In this document: positions 27,701-36,024 of the stretch, one piece after another | Layout of the letters: each line of letters opens with the position of its first letter | Position numbering within the stretch: position 1 is the first letter of the stretch | Assembly (NCBI RefSeq): GCF_047553015.1 | Contig: NZ_CP180212.1 | Span: 806,001-870,000, forward strand | DNA length: 64,000 bases | From: Carnobacterium_A sp047553015 | GTDB taxonomy: Bacteria; Bacillota; Bacilli; Lactobacillales; Carnobacteriaceae | Direction of reading: 5' to 3' | The notes under the pieces: generated by a model | What the model saw: only the letters and a program-made list of their open reading frames with translations | The model's database searches: none | What the model was told of the DNA's origin: nothing | Position numbers and translations under genes: made by a program

Positions 27701-28227
27701 ATGTGTTAAGCTATATCATGTATCCTGAAGTATTTTTAGATTATCAAAAAAATTATGATCAATTCGGTGATGTAACGGTTCTAGATACAGCGACGTTTTT
27801 TCATGGGATGCGGACAGGTGAATCCATTGAAGTCCAGATTGAAAAGGGTAAGACACTAATTATTAAATTAAATCAGATTGGTGAACCAAACTCTGAAGGA
27901 AATCGTACAATGTATTTTGATTTAAATGGTCAAGGCCGAGAAATTGTAGTAAAAGATAGAAGTATTACGAGTACAAAGGTTGTTCGTAAAAAGGCGGAAC
28001 CAACAAATAAAGAACATGTCGGTGCTACCATGCCTGGTTCGATTATAGAAGTTCTAGTTTCAAAAGGAGAACGCGTTAGCCAAGGGGATCCAATTGTTAT
28101 TACGGAAGCAATGAAAATGGAAACAACAATAAAAGCTGCTTTTGATGGCGTGATTGATCAAATTTATGTAGAAGCAGATAATCTCATTGAAACAGGCGAT
28201 TTATTGATTGAGATGATTGCGAAATAA
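24796..28227 (+). CDS. pyc: Pyruvate carboxylase
   Basis: 1143 residues, the full single-chain form. Biotin carboxylase domain at about 1-450 (GGGGRGMRVAY), carboxyltransferase at about 530-1000 (TDTTFRDAHQSL with metal-binding residues; HLHTHDTSGN), and biotin carrier at the C-terminus with biotinylated lysine in EAMKMET. It makes oxaloacetate from pyruvate and bicarbonate using ATP. With the pdh operon, this window holds two main fates of pyruvate. Confidence 0.98.
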   Translation: MKKVLVANRGEIAIRIFRALTELHIGTVAVYAQEDEGSVHRFKADEAYLVGEGKKPIEAYLDIEDMIRIAKDSNADAIHPGYGFLSENLNFARRCEEEGIIFIGPELHHLDIFGDKLKAKEAAIAAGIKSIPGSKGPVLTVEEVIEFGETFGYPIMIKAALGGGGRGMRVAYAVEEVKDSFERARSEAKSAFGNDDIYVERYIQDPKHIEVQILGDTHGNIVHLYERDCSVQRRHQKVVEVAPCVSIPDELRLEMCESAVQLMKHVGYVNAGTVEFLLEGSDFYFIEVNPRVQVEHTITELITGIDIVQAQILIAQGKNLHSEIAIPAQEHIPLMGAAIQCRITTEDPLNGFLPDTGKIDTYRSPGGFGIRLDAGNGFQGTVVSPFFDSLLVKVCTHASTFELAAQKMTRSLREFRIRGVKTNIPFMDNVISHPVFLSGEAKTTFIDSTPELFVFSKVRDRGNKTMKYISTITVNGFPGVEQAPKKFYEPARRPKKLMLLHDSPLNAKNILEKQGADAVVDWIKHTKEVLLTDTTFRDAHQSLLATRVRTQDFLNIAAETEKAIPQLFSSEVWGGATFDVAYRFLNEDPWERLEKLRYEMPNTLLQMLFRGSNAVGYQNYPDNVIESFIQQAAKSGVDVFRIFDSLNWIPQMEKSIQVVRDTGKIAEASICYTGDINDPLRTKYTIDYYKEMARELEKQGAHIIAIKDMAGILKPEAAYRLVSELKETVQVPIHLHTHDTSGNGIFTYALAVKAGVDIVDVAMSAMSSATSQPSMSSLYYSLLGTKRVPSINIGNVQQINHYWEDVRTRYSDFENGVSAPQTEVYQHEMPGGQYSNLKQQAKAVGLADKWDEIKKVYALVNQMFGDIIKVTPSSKVVGDMALFMVQNELTEEDIYNKGQSIDFPESVISFFMGDLGQPVGGFPEKLQKIVLKTSQPITVRPGVLANPIDLNQTKINLAKLINKEPSNEDVLSYIMYPEVFLDYQKNYDQFGDVTVLDTATFFHGMRTGESIEVQIEKGKTLIIKLNQIGEPNSEGNRTMYFDLNGQGREIVVKDRSITSTKVVRKKAEPTNKEHVGATMPGSIIEVLVSKGERVSQGDPIVITEAMKMETTIKAAFDGVIDQIYVEADNLIETGDLLIEMIAK

Positions 28228-28251
28228 GCGTCAGTAAGGAGTATCTAAAAA

Positions 28252-29439
28252 ATGAAAACAATTTTGAGAACACTACCAATTTTTTTGGTTTTAATGCTCT
28301 TAACCTATTTTGTTCCTCAAATTATTTCTGATAATCCTTCTGAAATTGTTACTCAAAAGAAAAATGTATCGGAGTTAAAAAAAGAAGCTAAAACCAACTC
28401 TATCCCTCCAGTTAAACAAGAGATTTTTCCACTTGAAGGAATAGGTCAGTATGTAGGGGGAACCTTAGATTTACTTGAAAAAAAATATGGCCGTCCTTTG
28501 CGTATTGAACCAACTTCATATAGCTATGAATGGTGGGTTTATGGCGATAATGAAAAAGATTATTTTCAAGTCGGCGTTTCAAAAGAAGATAAAATTGTAT
28601 CTCTATTCGTTCTAGGGTCAACACTGGATGTTTCACCATTCAAAGTAGGTATGGATATATCAGAAGTTTATCAACTAACTCCCTTATACCCAACTTTTTC
28701 TATTGAATATGAAAACAAAGATTATACAATCGAACTATCAGAAAATGATTTGAATTATCACCCAATAGTTATGTTTGAAAAAAATATTTTTTCAATCTTA
28801 ATGGTGGATAGAAAAACGAATAAAATTAATGCTATTCGTTATGTAAATAAACAAACCTTGCTTCAATCGGATATTTACGAAGTGTTTCCTCAGAATGAAG
28901 GCATTACAAAGAAAAATCTAATAAAAGAAGTAGAAGATGAAAAAGGAAAGATAAAAGAAGTAGAAGTTCCTCTTAATGCGCTGAGAAAAAGATACAATTT
29001 ATCCGAATTAACCTATAACAAAGAGCTTTCTTCTATTGCTAAAGCTATTTTCATTAATCAAGAAAAAATGACTCTTGAACAATCAAATGAAGAAGCAAAG
29101 AAAAGAGAATCATCTCTAGTAGAGGGCTCAATAAAAATAGAATCCTCAAATGAAAATGAAACGATTCAGGACAAGTTTGTGGATGAAGTAAAGTTACCTC
29201 CTTTAACGAGTAAAGAGACTCAAGATTACCTGAAATTAAATAAGCTAACGTTATTAGAAAATCGTATTGTTTATTCTAATCAGTTTACGAATCCAACTTG
29301 GCTAATTACCTATTGGTTTAGTCTTGAAAATCAACGAACAATCCTGACTGATCCTCTAATGAAAAGATTCGGCGTTGCTTTTCGTGGTGAAGAAGTCCTG
29401 TTAATATTAGATAAACCAGAAGAACTAATTATAAAATAA
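28252..29439 (+). CDS. CAP-associated-domain secreted or anchored protein (YlbC-like)
   Basis: 395 residues. An N-terminal hydrophobic segment (about 5-25) is followed by the CAP-associated N-terminal domain, about residues 60-205, with GxxxxxLxxxYGRPxRIEPT and YEWWVYG. The C-terminal part starts like a CAP/SCP domain (ALRKRYNLSELTYNKELSSIAK) but lacks the usual histidine-containing motif and looks eroded. Function is unknown. AAGGAG precedes the ATG 24 bases after pyc. Confidence 0.75.
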   Translation: MKTILRTLPIFLVLMLLTYFVPQIISDNPSEIVTQKKNVSELKKEAKTNSIPPVKQEIFPLEGIGQYVGGTLDLLEKKYGRPLRIEPTSYSYEWWVYGDNEKDYFQVGVSKEDKIVSLFVLGSTLDVSPFKVGMDISEVYQLTPLYPTFSIEYENKDYTIELSENDLNYHPIVMFEKNIFSILMVDRKTNKINAIRYVNKQTLLQSDIYEVFPQNEGITKKNLIKEVEDEKGKIKEVEVPLNALRKRYNLSELTYNKELSSIAKAIFINQEKMTLEQSNEEAKKRESSLVEGSIKIESSNENETIQDKFVDEVKLPPLTSKETQDYLKLNKLTLLENRIVYSNQFTNPTWLITYWFSLENQRTILTDPLMKRFGVAFRGEEVLLILDKPEELIIK

Positions 29440-29455
29440 GAAAGGGGGATGTTAG

Positions 29456-29824
29456 TTGGAACTTATATTAAGTGAAAGACAAGGGATAATCATTTGGGTT
29501 TATAGCCTGAGGCATATGAAAACACTTAAGCGATTTGGTTTGATTCATTATGTATCAAAGAGAATGAAATACGTTGTTATCTATGTCAATCGGACAGAAC
29601 TAGAAACGACTATTCGTAAGCTCAAAGAGTTGCATTTCGTTCGACAAGTAGAACCCTCGTATAGACCATTGATTAATATGGATTTTAAAGAAGTGCTTAA
29701 AAAAGTAACGCCTAGAAAAGAAGTTGAAGAAGTTGAAGAATTTACTCAGCTAGATACAGAGTTTGAAAGTCAGTTAATTAAAAATAATCATATTATAAAA
29801 GAACACGAAGTTAGAACTAGTTAA
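29456..29824 (+). CDS. ylbG: YlbG family protein (UPF0298/DUF2129)
   Basis: 122 residues from a TTG start; AAAGGGGGATG lies just upstream. The first 85 residues match the small YlbG family (RQGIIIWVYSLRHMKTLKRF, then VRQVEPSYRP); the remainder is a charged tail. Function is unknown. Its position before rsmD-coaD is conserved in Bacilli. Confidence 0.88.
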   Translation: MELILSERQGIIIWVYSLRHMKTLKRFGLIHYVSKRMKYVVIYVNRTELETTIRKLKELHFVRQVEPSYRPLINMDFKEVLKKVTPRKEVEEVEEFTQLDTEFESQLIKNNHIIKEHEVRTS

Positions 29825-29885
29825 TGTTGATTATGATGGCAATAGTACTATAGCAAAAAACAGATTGAATGGTTTAAAAGATTAA

Positions 29886-29918
29886 AGAGGGAGGATTTTG
29901 TTTCTCCCTCTTTTTTTA
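29886..29918 (+). terminator. Terminator between ylbG and rsmD
   Basis: AGAGGGAG and CTCCCTCT with a ten-base loop and a run of T. It also argues against an rsmD start at 29898, which would fall inside the stem. Confidence 0.9.
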
Positions 29919-29948
29919 AAGAATAGAAAAGAAAGTTGGTATTTTTTG

Positions 29949-30515
29949 ATGAGAGTAATTTCTGGTAACTATGGTGGAAGAAAGTTGAAATCTGCTCCAG
30001 GTGAGAATACTAGGCCAACATCTGATAAAGTAAAAGAATCTATTTTTAATATAATTGGACCTTACTTTGATGGTGGAAGATGTTTGGACTTATTTGCAGG
30101 TAGTGGTGGTTTGTCCATCGAGGCTATTTCTAGAGGAATGGACCATGCTGTATTAGTTGATAATGATTCAACAGCAATTAAAATAATAAAAGAAAATATT
30201 GAAATGACTAAAGAAACAACCAAATTTGATGTTTACCGAAGTGATGCGAATCGGGCTATTGAAATGTTGGCAACTAAAAATAGTCCATTTGATTTATTGT
30301 TTATAGATCCGCCTTATTTTGAACAAGACGTTATTAAACAACTTGAAAAAATTCTTTCTTTAAATCTTTTAGCAGACAAATCAGTAATTGTTTGTGAAGT
30401 CGGTAGAAAAGTTGATTTGCCAGATGAAATTGGAGAAGCAAAGCAGTTCAGATCGACGGTTTATGGAGCAAGTAAACTAGTGTTGTATGAAGTTTTCAAT
30501 GAGGGAGCTCTTTAA
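29949..30515 (+). CDS. rsmD: 16S rRNA (guanine(966)-N(2))-methyltransferase RsmD
   Basis: 188 residues from the ATG at 29949 (MRVISGNYGGRKL), the usual N-terminus of the family. SAM-binding LDLFAGSGGLSIEA is near residue 45 and the catalytic DPPY near residue 120. The ribosome site is weak (AAAGAAAGTTGG). One base separates its stop from the coaD start. Confidence 0.94.
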   Translation: MRVISGNYGGRKLKSAPGENTRPTSDKVKESIFNIIGPYFDGGRCLDLFAGSGGLSIEAISRGMDHAVLVDNDSTAIKIIKENIEMTKETTKFDVYRSDANRAIEMLATKNSPFDLLFIDPPYFEQDVIKQLEKILSLNLLADKSVIVCEVGRKVDLPDEIGEAKQFRSTVYGASKLVLYEVFNEGAL

Positions 30516-30516
30516 T

Positions 30517-31026
30517 ATGGTTAAGAATGCATTATTTCCAGGAAGTTTTGATCCACTAACAAATGGGCACATGGATACAATTGAACGTTCTGCTAAATTA
30601 GTGGACCATCTTTTCATTGCTGTAGCAACGAATACGTCTAAAAAAAATTTATTTGATGTAAATGAAAAAATAAAATTAATACAATTAGCAACTAAACAGC
30701 TGAAGAATGTTTCTGTTATCGAACACACAACAGGTTTGACAGTAGATTTAGCCAAAAAAGTTGGAGCAAACGTACTAATTAGAGGATTACGCAATGCTGA
30801 AGATTTTGAATATGAAATGAATATTGCTGCTATGAACAAAACACAAAATTTAGAAATTGAAACCATTATCCTAATGGCTTCACAACAACACCGATTTCTA
30901 AGCTCAAGTTTAATCAAAGAGGTCTCTCTTTTTGGTGGAGATATTTCTAAATTAGTGCCATTTGATGTCGATAAAGCAATAAAAAAAAAGTATGCTGATT
31001 TAAAAAGAGAAACTGACAACTCTTAG
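30517..31026 (+). CDS. coaD: Phosphopantetheine adenylyltransferase
   Basis: 169 residues from the ATG at 30517 (MVKNALFPGSFDPLTNGH), preceded by GAGGGAG inside rsmD. The nucleotidyltransferase motif GSFDPLTNGH and the second motif FLSSSLIKEV are present. It catalyses the penultimate step of coenzyme A synthesis. The rsmD-coaD pair is conserved in Firmicutes. Confidence 0.97.
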   Translation: MVKNALFPGSFDPLTNGHMDTIERSAKLVDHLFIAVATNTSKKNLFDVNEKIKLIQLATKQLKNVSVIEHTTGLTVDLAKKVGANVLIRGLRNAEDFEYEMNIAAMNKTQNLEIETIILMASQQHRFLSSSLIKEVSLFGGDISKLVPFDVDKAIKKKYADLKRETDNS

Positions 31027-31053
31027 AATAGCTGCTATGTAAGGGTGATTGTA

Positions 31054-32097
31054 ATGAAAAAAATAAAAAATAATAAAACCATTAGTTTAGTTGTTGCGAC
31101 TCTATTTCTTGTTTTAGGATTGACCGTTCCTCTCCCTTACTATATTGAAGCGCCAGGCTCAGCAGTTCGATTAAATGAGTTAATTGAAGTCAATAATAAA
31201 GTTGATGAAAATCCAGGAAGTTTTATGTTAACGACCGTTTCAATTCGTAGAGCTACACCTTTAATTTACTTTACAAAATACTTGCCTTTTCATGAAGGAG
31301 TAACCAAGAAAGAACTCTTTGGTACAACAGAATCAAGTCAAGAGTATGATAATTTACAAAAATACTATATGGATAGTTCAATTAATGCAGCTATTGAGTT
31401 AGCCTATAAGACAGCAAATGAAGAGTATACATTAAACTATGAAGGAATTTATGTGATGTCTATTTTACCAGAGTCAAATTTTTCTGAAAAACTATTTGTT
31501 GGAGATACAGTAACAGCATTAGACAGTCAAAAATTTAAGAGTTCTGCTGAATTTATTGACTATGTAAAAAGTAGAAGTCCTGGACAAGCTATTGCGGTTA
31601 CGTATCAACGAGAGAATAAAGAGAATACTATTTCTGCTCCTTTGATAGAGATAGAACAAACTAAAGCAGCTGGGTTAGGTATTAGTTTAGTTGACCGTAC
31701 CTCAATAGAAACAGATATACCTGTTTCTATTGATTCAGAAGATATCGGAGGGCCTTCTGCCGGGTTTATGTATACTCTTCAACTATATGCACAATTAATC
31801 AAGCAAGATTTACGTAAAGGCAATGAGATTGCTGGAACAGGCACCATTTCACCTGATGGAACAATTGGGCGAATTGGTGGAATTGATAAAAAAGTTGTAG
31901 CGGCTAGTAAAGAAGGAGCAACAATCTTTTTTGCACCGGATGATTCCATTAATTCGGTCATTAAAAAAAATTATCCAAACACACAATCAAATTATGAAGA
32001 AGCTTTAAAAGCAGCTGAAAAAATAGATACTGAAATGAAAATTATTCCCGTTAAACACTTTCAAGATGCTATAAACTATTTAAAACAATTAAAATAA
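31054..32097 (+). CDS. Lon-like serine protease with PDZ domain (YlbL/SepM type)
   Basis: 347 residues from the ATG at 31054, eight bases after AAGGG; an in-frame GTG at 31045 overlaps that ribosome site. There is one N-terminal membrane segment (about 7-27), a PDZ domain (about 130-200), and a C-terminal Lon-type protease domain with the catalytic serine in GGPSAGFM and lysine in GGIDKKVVAA. In streptococci SepM trims the competence peptide; in Bacillus YlbL degrades a cell-division inhibitor. Competence genes lie just downstream. Confidence 0.92.
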   Translation: MKKIKNNKTISLVVATLFLVLGLTVPLPYYIEAPGSAVRLNELIEVNNKVDENPGSFMLTTVSIRRATPLIYFTKYLPFHEGVTKKELFGTTESSQEYDNLQKYYMDSSINAAIELAYKTANEEYTLNYEGIYVMSILPESNFSEKLFVGDTVTALDSQKFKSSAEFIDYVKSRSPGQAIAVTYQRENKENTISAPLIEIEQTKAAGLGISLVDRTSIETDIPVSIDSEDIGGPSAGFMYTLQLYAQLIKQDLRKGNEIAGTGTISPDGTIGRIGGIDKKVVAASKEGATIFFAPDDSINSVIKKNYPNTQSNYEEALKAAEKIDTEMKIIPVKHFQDAINYLKQLK

Positions 32098-32146
32098 AAC
32101 ACACTTCCCAAGACACTTAACAGTCTGGGGGGTGTGTTTTATTTTT
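32097..32146 (+). terminator. Terminator of the rsmD-coaD-ylbL group
   Basis: AAACACAC-TTCCCAAGAC pairs with GTCTGGGGGGTGTGTTT (some G-T pairs and one bulge), followed by ATTTTTAT. Confidence 0.85.
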
Positions 32147-32247
32147 ATGCCAAAACCTAATAGAAAAATGGGCTTAATAATAAAGTTAAACCTACCTAAT
32201 TGCGGATAATTTAGTAGATACGATAAATTCAGAGGAGGTAATGCTAG

Positions 32248-32964
32248 ATGATTGAAAAAATTAAAATAGAACTAATAAAAAGAAAATCACTATTAGCGAT
32301 TAGTTCAATTATTATTTGCCTGTTGATTATCTTCTTTTTAGTTTTTAATCTTATTTTTGAATCAGAAACAACTATCCAGTCAGATGAATCTCAAACTGAT
32401 TTTTATATTAGTCATGCTTCTTCACTCCAAAGTAGCCTTGTTTCAGATGAAAATGAAAACAAAAATAAGCAAGAAACAGTTGTAACGACCTCTATTTTTG
32501 TTGATGTTAAGGGTGCTGTTCAATTACCAGGAGTCTATGAAATAAACTCAGAAACGCGTTTGACAGATGTCATTATTTTGGCCGGTGGATTCTTGCCAAC
32601 AGCTGATCAAAGCAAGGTTAATCTTTCTCAAAAGTTAACCGATCAGATGATGATTACGATACCTGTATTAGGAGCAGAAAACTCAAATATAGATACAAAT
32701 AATAAGGAAGGAAATCTACCAATAGTGAGTAGTCCATTAAATGAAACAAATGAAACACAAACAGATAAAGTAAACCTCAATACTGCAGATATCGTTGAAC
32801 TACAAACACTATCCGGGATTGGTGAAAAAAAAGCTGAACGTATTTTACAATATAGGCAAGAAAAGGGGTCATTTAAAACTGTTGAAGAATTAAAAGAAGT
32901 TTCTGGCATTGGCGATAAAACATTTGAAGCATTAGCTGAATTTATTAGTGTGGGCACAGATTGA
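32248..32964 (+). CDS. comEA: Competence DNA receptor ComEA
   Basis: 238 residues. One membrane segment lies near residues 14-36, followed by a polar linker, an SLBB domain (FVDVKGAVQLPGVYEI, about 87-140) and two helix-hairpin-helix motifs (LNTADIVELQTLSGIGEKKA; ELKEVSGIGDKTFE) that bind double-stranded DNA. It captures external DNA at the cell surface. AGAGGAGG precedes the ATG. Confidence 0.95.
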   Translation: MIEKIKIELIKRKSLLAISSIIICLLIIFFLVFNLIFESETTIQSDESQTDFYISHASSLQSSLVSDENENKNKQETVVTTSIFVDVKGAVQLPGVYEINSETRLTDVIILAGGFLPTADQSKVNLSQKLTDQMMITIPVLGAENSNIDTNNKEGNLPIVSSPLNETNETQTDKVNLNTADIVELQTLSGIGEKKAERILQYRQEKGSFKTVEELKEVSGIGDKTFEALAEFISVGTD

Positions 32965-32983
32965 TTATTTTATTTACGAAAGA

Positions 32984-33012
32984 TTGAAAACGTAGAAAAG
33001 CTTTTGTATACT
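32984..33012 (+). promoter_or_regulatory. Promoter of comEB
   Basis: TTGAAA and TATACT with an exact 17-base spacer in the gap between comEA and comEB, so comEB has its own start of transcription in addition to any read-through. Confidence 0.65.
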
Positions 33013-33084
33013 AATAGAAACGTTTAGTATATGAACTGATTATTAATTGGATAATAAAATGAAATCAAATTGGAGGAACAAGTG

Positions 33085-33543
33085 ATGGTGGAAAGAATCC
33101 CATGGAACCAATATTTTATGTCACAAAGCCTATTGCTTTCTTTAAGAAGTACCTGTACTAGACTAACTGTTGGAGCTACGATAGTAAGAGAAAAACGCAT
33201 TATTGCTGGTGGCTATAATGGCTCTGTAAGCGGAGATAAGCATTGTATTGATGAAGGATGTTACGTGGTAGACGGTCACTGTATCCGTACGATACATGCT
33301 GAAATGAATGCTATCTTACAATGTGCAAAATTCGGTGTACAAACAGAAGGGGCAGAAATATATGTTACTCACTTTCCTTGTCTTCAATGCACTAAAATGA
33401 TTCTTCAATCAGGAATAAAAAAAATATATTATTTAGAAGATTATCACAATAATGAATACGCATTAAATTTAATTGAACAAGCCCACGTTCAATGCGAAAA
33501 AGTTTTTCTATCAGAAAACTTTTTTAAAGAATTGAAATTTTAA
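33085..33543 (+). CDS. comEB: dCMP/cytidine deaminase family protein ComEB
   Basis: 152 residues from the ATG at 33085, eight bases after GGAGG; the frame also runs to a TTG at 33070 that overlaps this ribosome site. Zinc and catalytic motifs are HAEMNAI and PCLQC. The family converts dCMP to dUMP for thymidylate supply. It sits in the comE locus as in Bacillus, where it is not needed for DNA uptake. Confidence 0.93.
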   Translation: MVERIPWNQYFMSQSLLLSLRSTCTRLTVGATIVREKRIIAGGYNGSVSGDKHCIDEGCYVVDGHCIRTIHAEMNAILQCAKFGVQTEGAEIYVTHFPCLQCTKMILQSGIKKIYYLEDYHNNEYALNLIEQAHVQCEKVFLSENFFKELKF

Positions 33544-33598
33544 GCTAATGATTTTATTAAAAAAAATTGCTGTAGACAGTATTAACTGTAATTAAAAA

Positions 33599-35959
33599 AT
33601 GAGAAGTTATTTCTTATTTCCAGCGATACTTGGTTTAATAAGTTCACTAATCGTTTTAACATCAATGCATTGGCTAGCAGTTATGGTGTATCTCATTTTC
33701 TTGTTACGTCTGTATAAGACTAAAAGATTAACGTTAATTATTGGCTCACTACTCTTATCCTTTTTGGTTATTTTGGTTACAAACGTTCATCAGTGGACAA
33801 ATCAAACTAAATTAACTACTGAAGACAAAAATTTTACATTAATTATTAAACCAGATCAAATAAAAATAGATGGTGATCAACTGCAGTTTTACGCAACGAC
33901 TGACAAATCAGCTAATACGCTGCCAATAGCCGAAAAATTGGTTGTTTTTTACACGCTTAATTCGATAAAAGAAAAAAAGATCTGGGAATCACAAACAACT
34001 ATAGTTACTGTTACGATTTCAGGTAATTTAGAACAGCCAGAGAAGAATCGAAATCAAAATCAATTTAATTATCAAACATTTTTAAAACGTAAAAAAGTGC
34101 ATTGGATTTTAAAAGCTGAAACAATTCAATCGTTGTATCAACCGAAATCTACTTTTTTGACTAAATTAAAACCAGCGAATATGAGAATGGCTTTGTTAAA
34201 ACAGATTGATAAGAAATTTACAGTGAAAGTCTCTCAATACATGAAAACACTCCTTTTTGCTGATTTAAATTCTCTTGATAAAACAACTATCCAACAGTTT
34301 AAAGAAATAGGGATCATTCATTTGCTGAGCATCTCAGGATTACATATTCAATTTTTTTTGACGGGGCTAGTTTATTTGTTGTGGCGAATAGGAGTGACTA
34401 AAGAGACAACATTTTATATTATGCTGATTGTTTTGCCTTTTTATGGAAATTTGACTGGCTGGGGTACAAGTGTCTATCGAGCAATTGTGATGTCGTTAAT
34501 TTTATTAACTTGTTCCCATTTTAAAAAAGTTGTTTCCAGTCTAGATGTTTGGTCATGGACATTATTATCTGCTATTCTTATTGATCCTTACCAATTATTT
34601 TCAGTAGGCTTTCAATTAAGCTATCTTTTAAGTTTAGTGTTATTGATTCTGTCACAAACCTATTTTACTGTTTCAAGATTCCCTATTATTACGAACTTTA
34701 TGATTTCTTTTATCCTTATGTTAGTTTCTATTCCAATATTATCTTATCATTTTTTTGAATTTTCTTGGATTGGAATTTTTGCTAATCTGCTTTTTGTCCC
34801 TTTATTTACTTGGCTATTGTTGCCAATATTTATTGTTCTATTGATCTCATCTTTTATTTTTTATCAAAGCTCCTTTTTTCAATACAGTGTACTAAGTACT
34901 GAAAAAATGTTAACTATTATCGAAAAAATAGCTGAGATGATTAGCGAGTTACCTTTTATCACAATTGTTACTGGAAGAGTCCCTCTTTTTTTAACGCTAA
35001 TTTTTAGTTGTTCTCTAATTTATTTTATTTTAACATTAGAAGAGAATAGAAATAGTATAAATAGAAGACTATTCAGTACCTTATTATTAATTATCTCATT
35101 CATTCTTTTTAGCAACTATCAACGTTATTCTCCTTTTGATAAAGTAATTGTAATCGACGTAGGACAAGGAGATTCGATAATAATAAAAAAATCGTTTGGA
35201 AGAGGGAACTACCTAATTGATACTGGGGGCTCTATAGCTTTTGAGACACAAGAATGGCAAAAGAGAAAAAATCCTTCTTCACTAGCTAAACGAGTAGTCA
35301 TACCGACTCTGAAATCACAAGGGATAGGGAGTTTGGATCAGGTACTCATTTCTCATGGAGATGAGGATCACTGTGGCGCTTTATTGGATTTGACACAATC
35401 TATTAAAGTGAAAGAGCTAATTTTTCCTGTAGGAACATTAAATAAGCCCTCTTTTCAAAAAGCTGTTTCAAAGATAGCTGACTCTAAGACAGTGATTCAT
35501 GAGATTATTGCATCAGAAGAAAAAATAACAGCTGTCAATTCGACATTAGCTGTATTGTGGCCACTTTCTCCAGGAAAAGGAGACAATAATGATTCTATGG
35601 TTTTATATGGAAAAATAGGGTCCTATTTTTGGTTATTTACAGGAGATATTGAAGATGGGGAGAATCAATTAATTCAACATTATCCAAATTTAAAGGTAGA
35701 TGTTTTAAAAGTAGCTCATCATGGAAGTCAAACATCCACTAGTCAGAATTTTATTGATTTTATTCAGCCAAAGTATACATTAATTTCTTGTGGAGTAAAT
35801 AATCGGTACAATCATCCCAATTCAGAAGTACTTAATCGGATTCAATCTAGTCAAATCTATCGAACAGATACAAATGGAGCGATTCATTTCAACTATATAA
35901 AAATAGGTAAAAATGGATATAAAGAGTCTTTTTATCCAATTCTTAAAGAAAAAGACTGA
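33599..35959 (+). CDS. comEC: DNA internalisation channel ComEC/Rec2
   Basis: 786 residues. There are N-terminal membrane helices, an OB-like external region, and a central competence domain with many helices (HLLSISGLHIQFF near residue 240). The C-terminal metallo-beta-lactamase domain has DVGQGDS, SHGDEDHCG and AHHGSQTS, probably the strand-degrading nuclease. It moves single-stranded DNA across the membrane. No Shine-Dalgarno sequence is visible before the ATG; a small ACAGT/ACTGT hairpin (33576-33589) lies there instead. The gene is full length. Confidence 0.95.
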   Translation: MRSYFLFPAILGLISSLIVLTSMHWLAVMVYLIFLLRLYKTKRLTLIIGSLLLSFLVILVTNVHQWTNQTKLTTEDKNFTLIIKPDQIKIDGDQLQFYATTDKSANTLPIAEKLVVFYTLNSIKEKKIWESQTTIVTVTISGNLEQPEKNRNQNQFNYQTFLKRKKVHWILKAETIQSLYQPKSTFLTKLKPANMRMALLKQIDKKFTVKVSQYMKTLLFADLNSLDKTTIQQFKEIGIIHLLSISGLHIQFFLTGLVYLLWRIGVTKETTFYIMLIVLPFYGNLTGWGTSVYRAIVMSLILLTCSHFKKVVSSLDVWSWTLLSAILIDPYQLFSVGFQLSYLLSLVLLILSQTYFTVSRFPIITNFMISFILMLVSIPILSYHFFEFSWIGIFANLLFVPLFTWLLLPIFIVLLISSFIFYQSSFFQYSVLSTEKMLTIIEKIAEMISELPFITIVTGRVPLFLTLIFSCSLIYFILTLEENRNSINRRLFSTLLLIISFILFSNYQRYSPFDKVIVIDVGQGDSIIIKKSFGRGNYLIDTGGSIAFETQEWQKRKNPSSLAKRVVIPTLKSQGIGSLDQVLISHGDEDHCGALLDLTQSIKVKELIFPVGTLNKPSFQKAVSKIADSKTVIHEIIASEEKITAVNSTLAVLWPLSPGKGDNNDSMVLYGKIGSYFWLFTGDIEDGENQLIQHYPNLKVDVLKVAHHGSQTSTSQNFIDFIQPKYTLISCGVNNRYNHPNSEVLNRIQSSQIYRTDTNGAIHFNYIKIGKNGYKESFYPILKEKD

Positions 35960-36024
35960 TTGAGCTTGCAAAATGTAATTAGGCTTTGTACCATGTATAG
36001 AGGATAAGAAAGTGGTGTTATGCG

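Noticed and set aside
29898..29948. Upstream start for rsmD giving 17 extra residues
   Set aside because: It begins inside the terminator stem and the extra residues are not found in the family N-terminus.
30477..31019. 180-codon open frame on the minus strand
   Set aside because: It is a shadow of coaD on the opposite strand.
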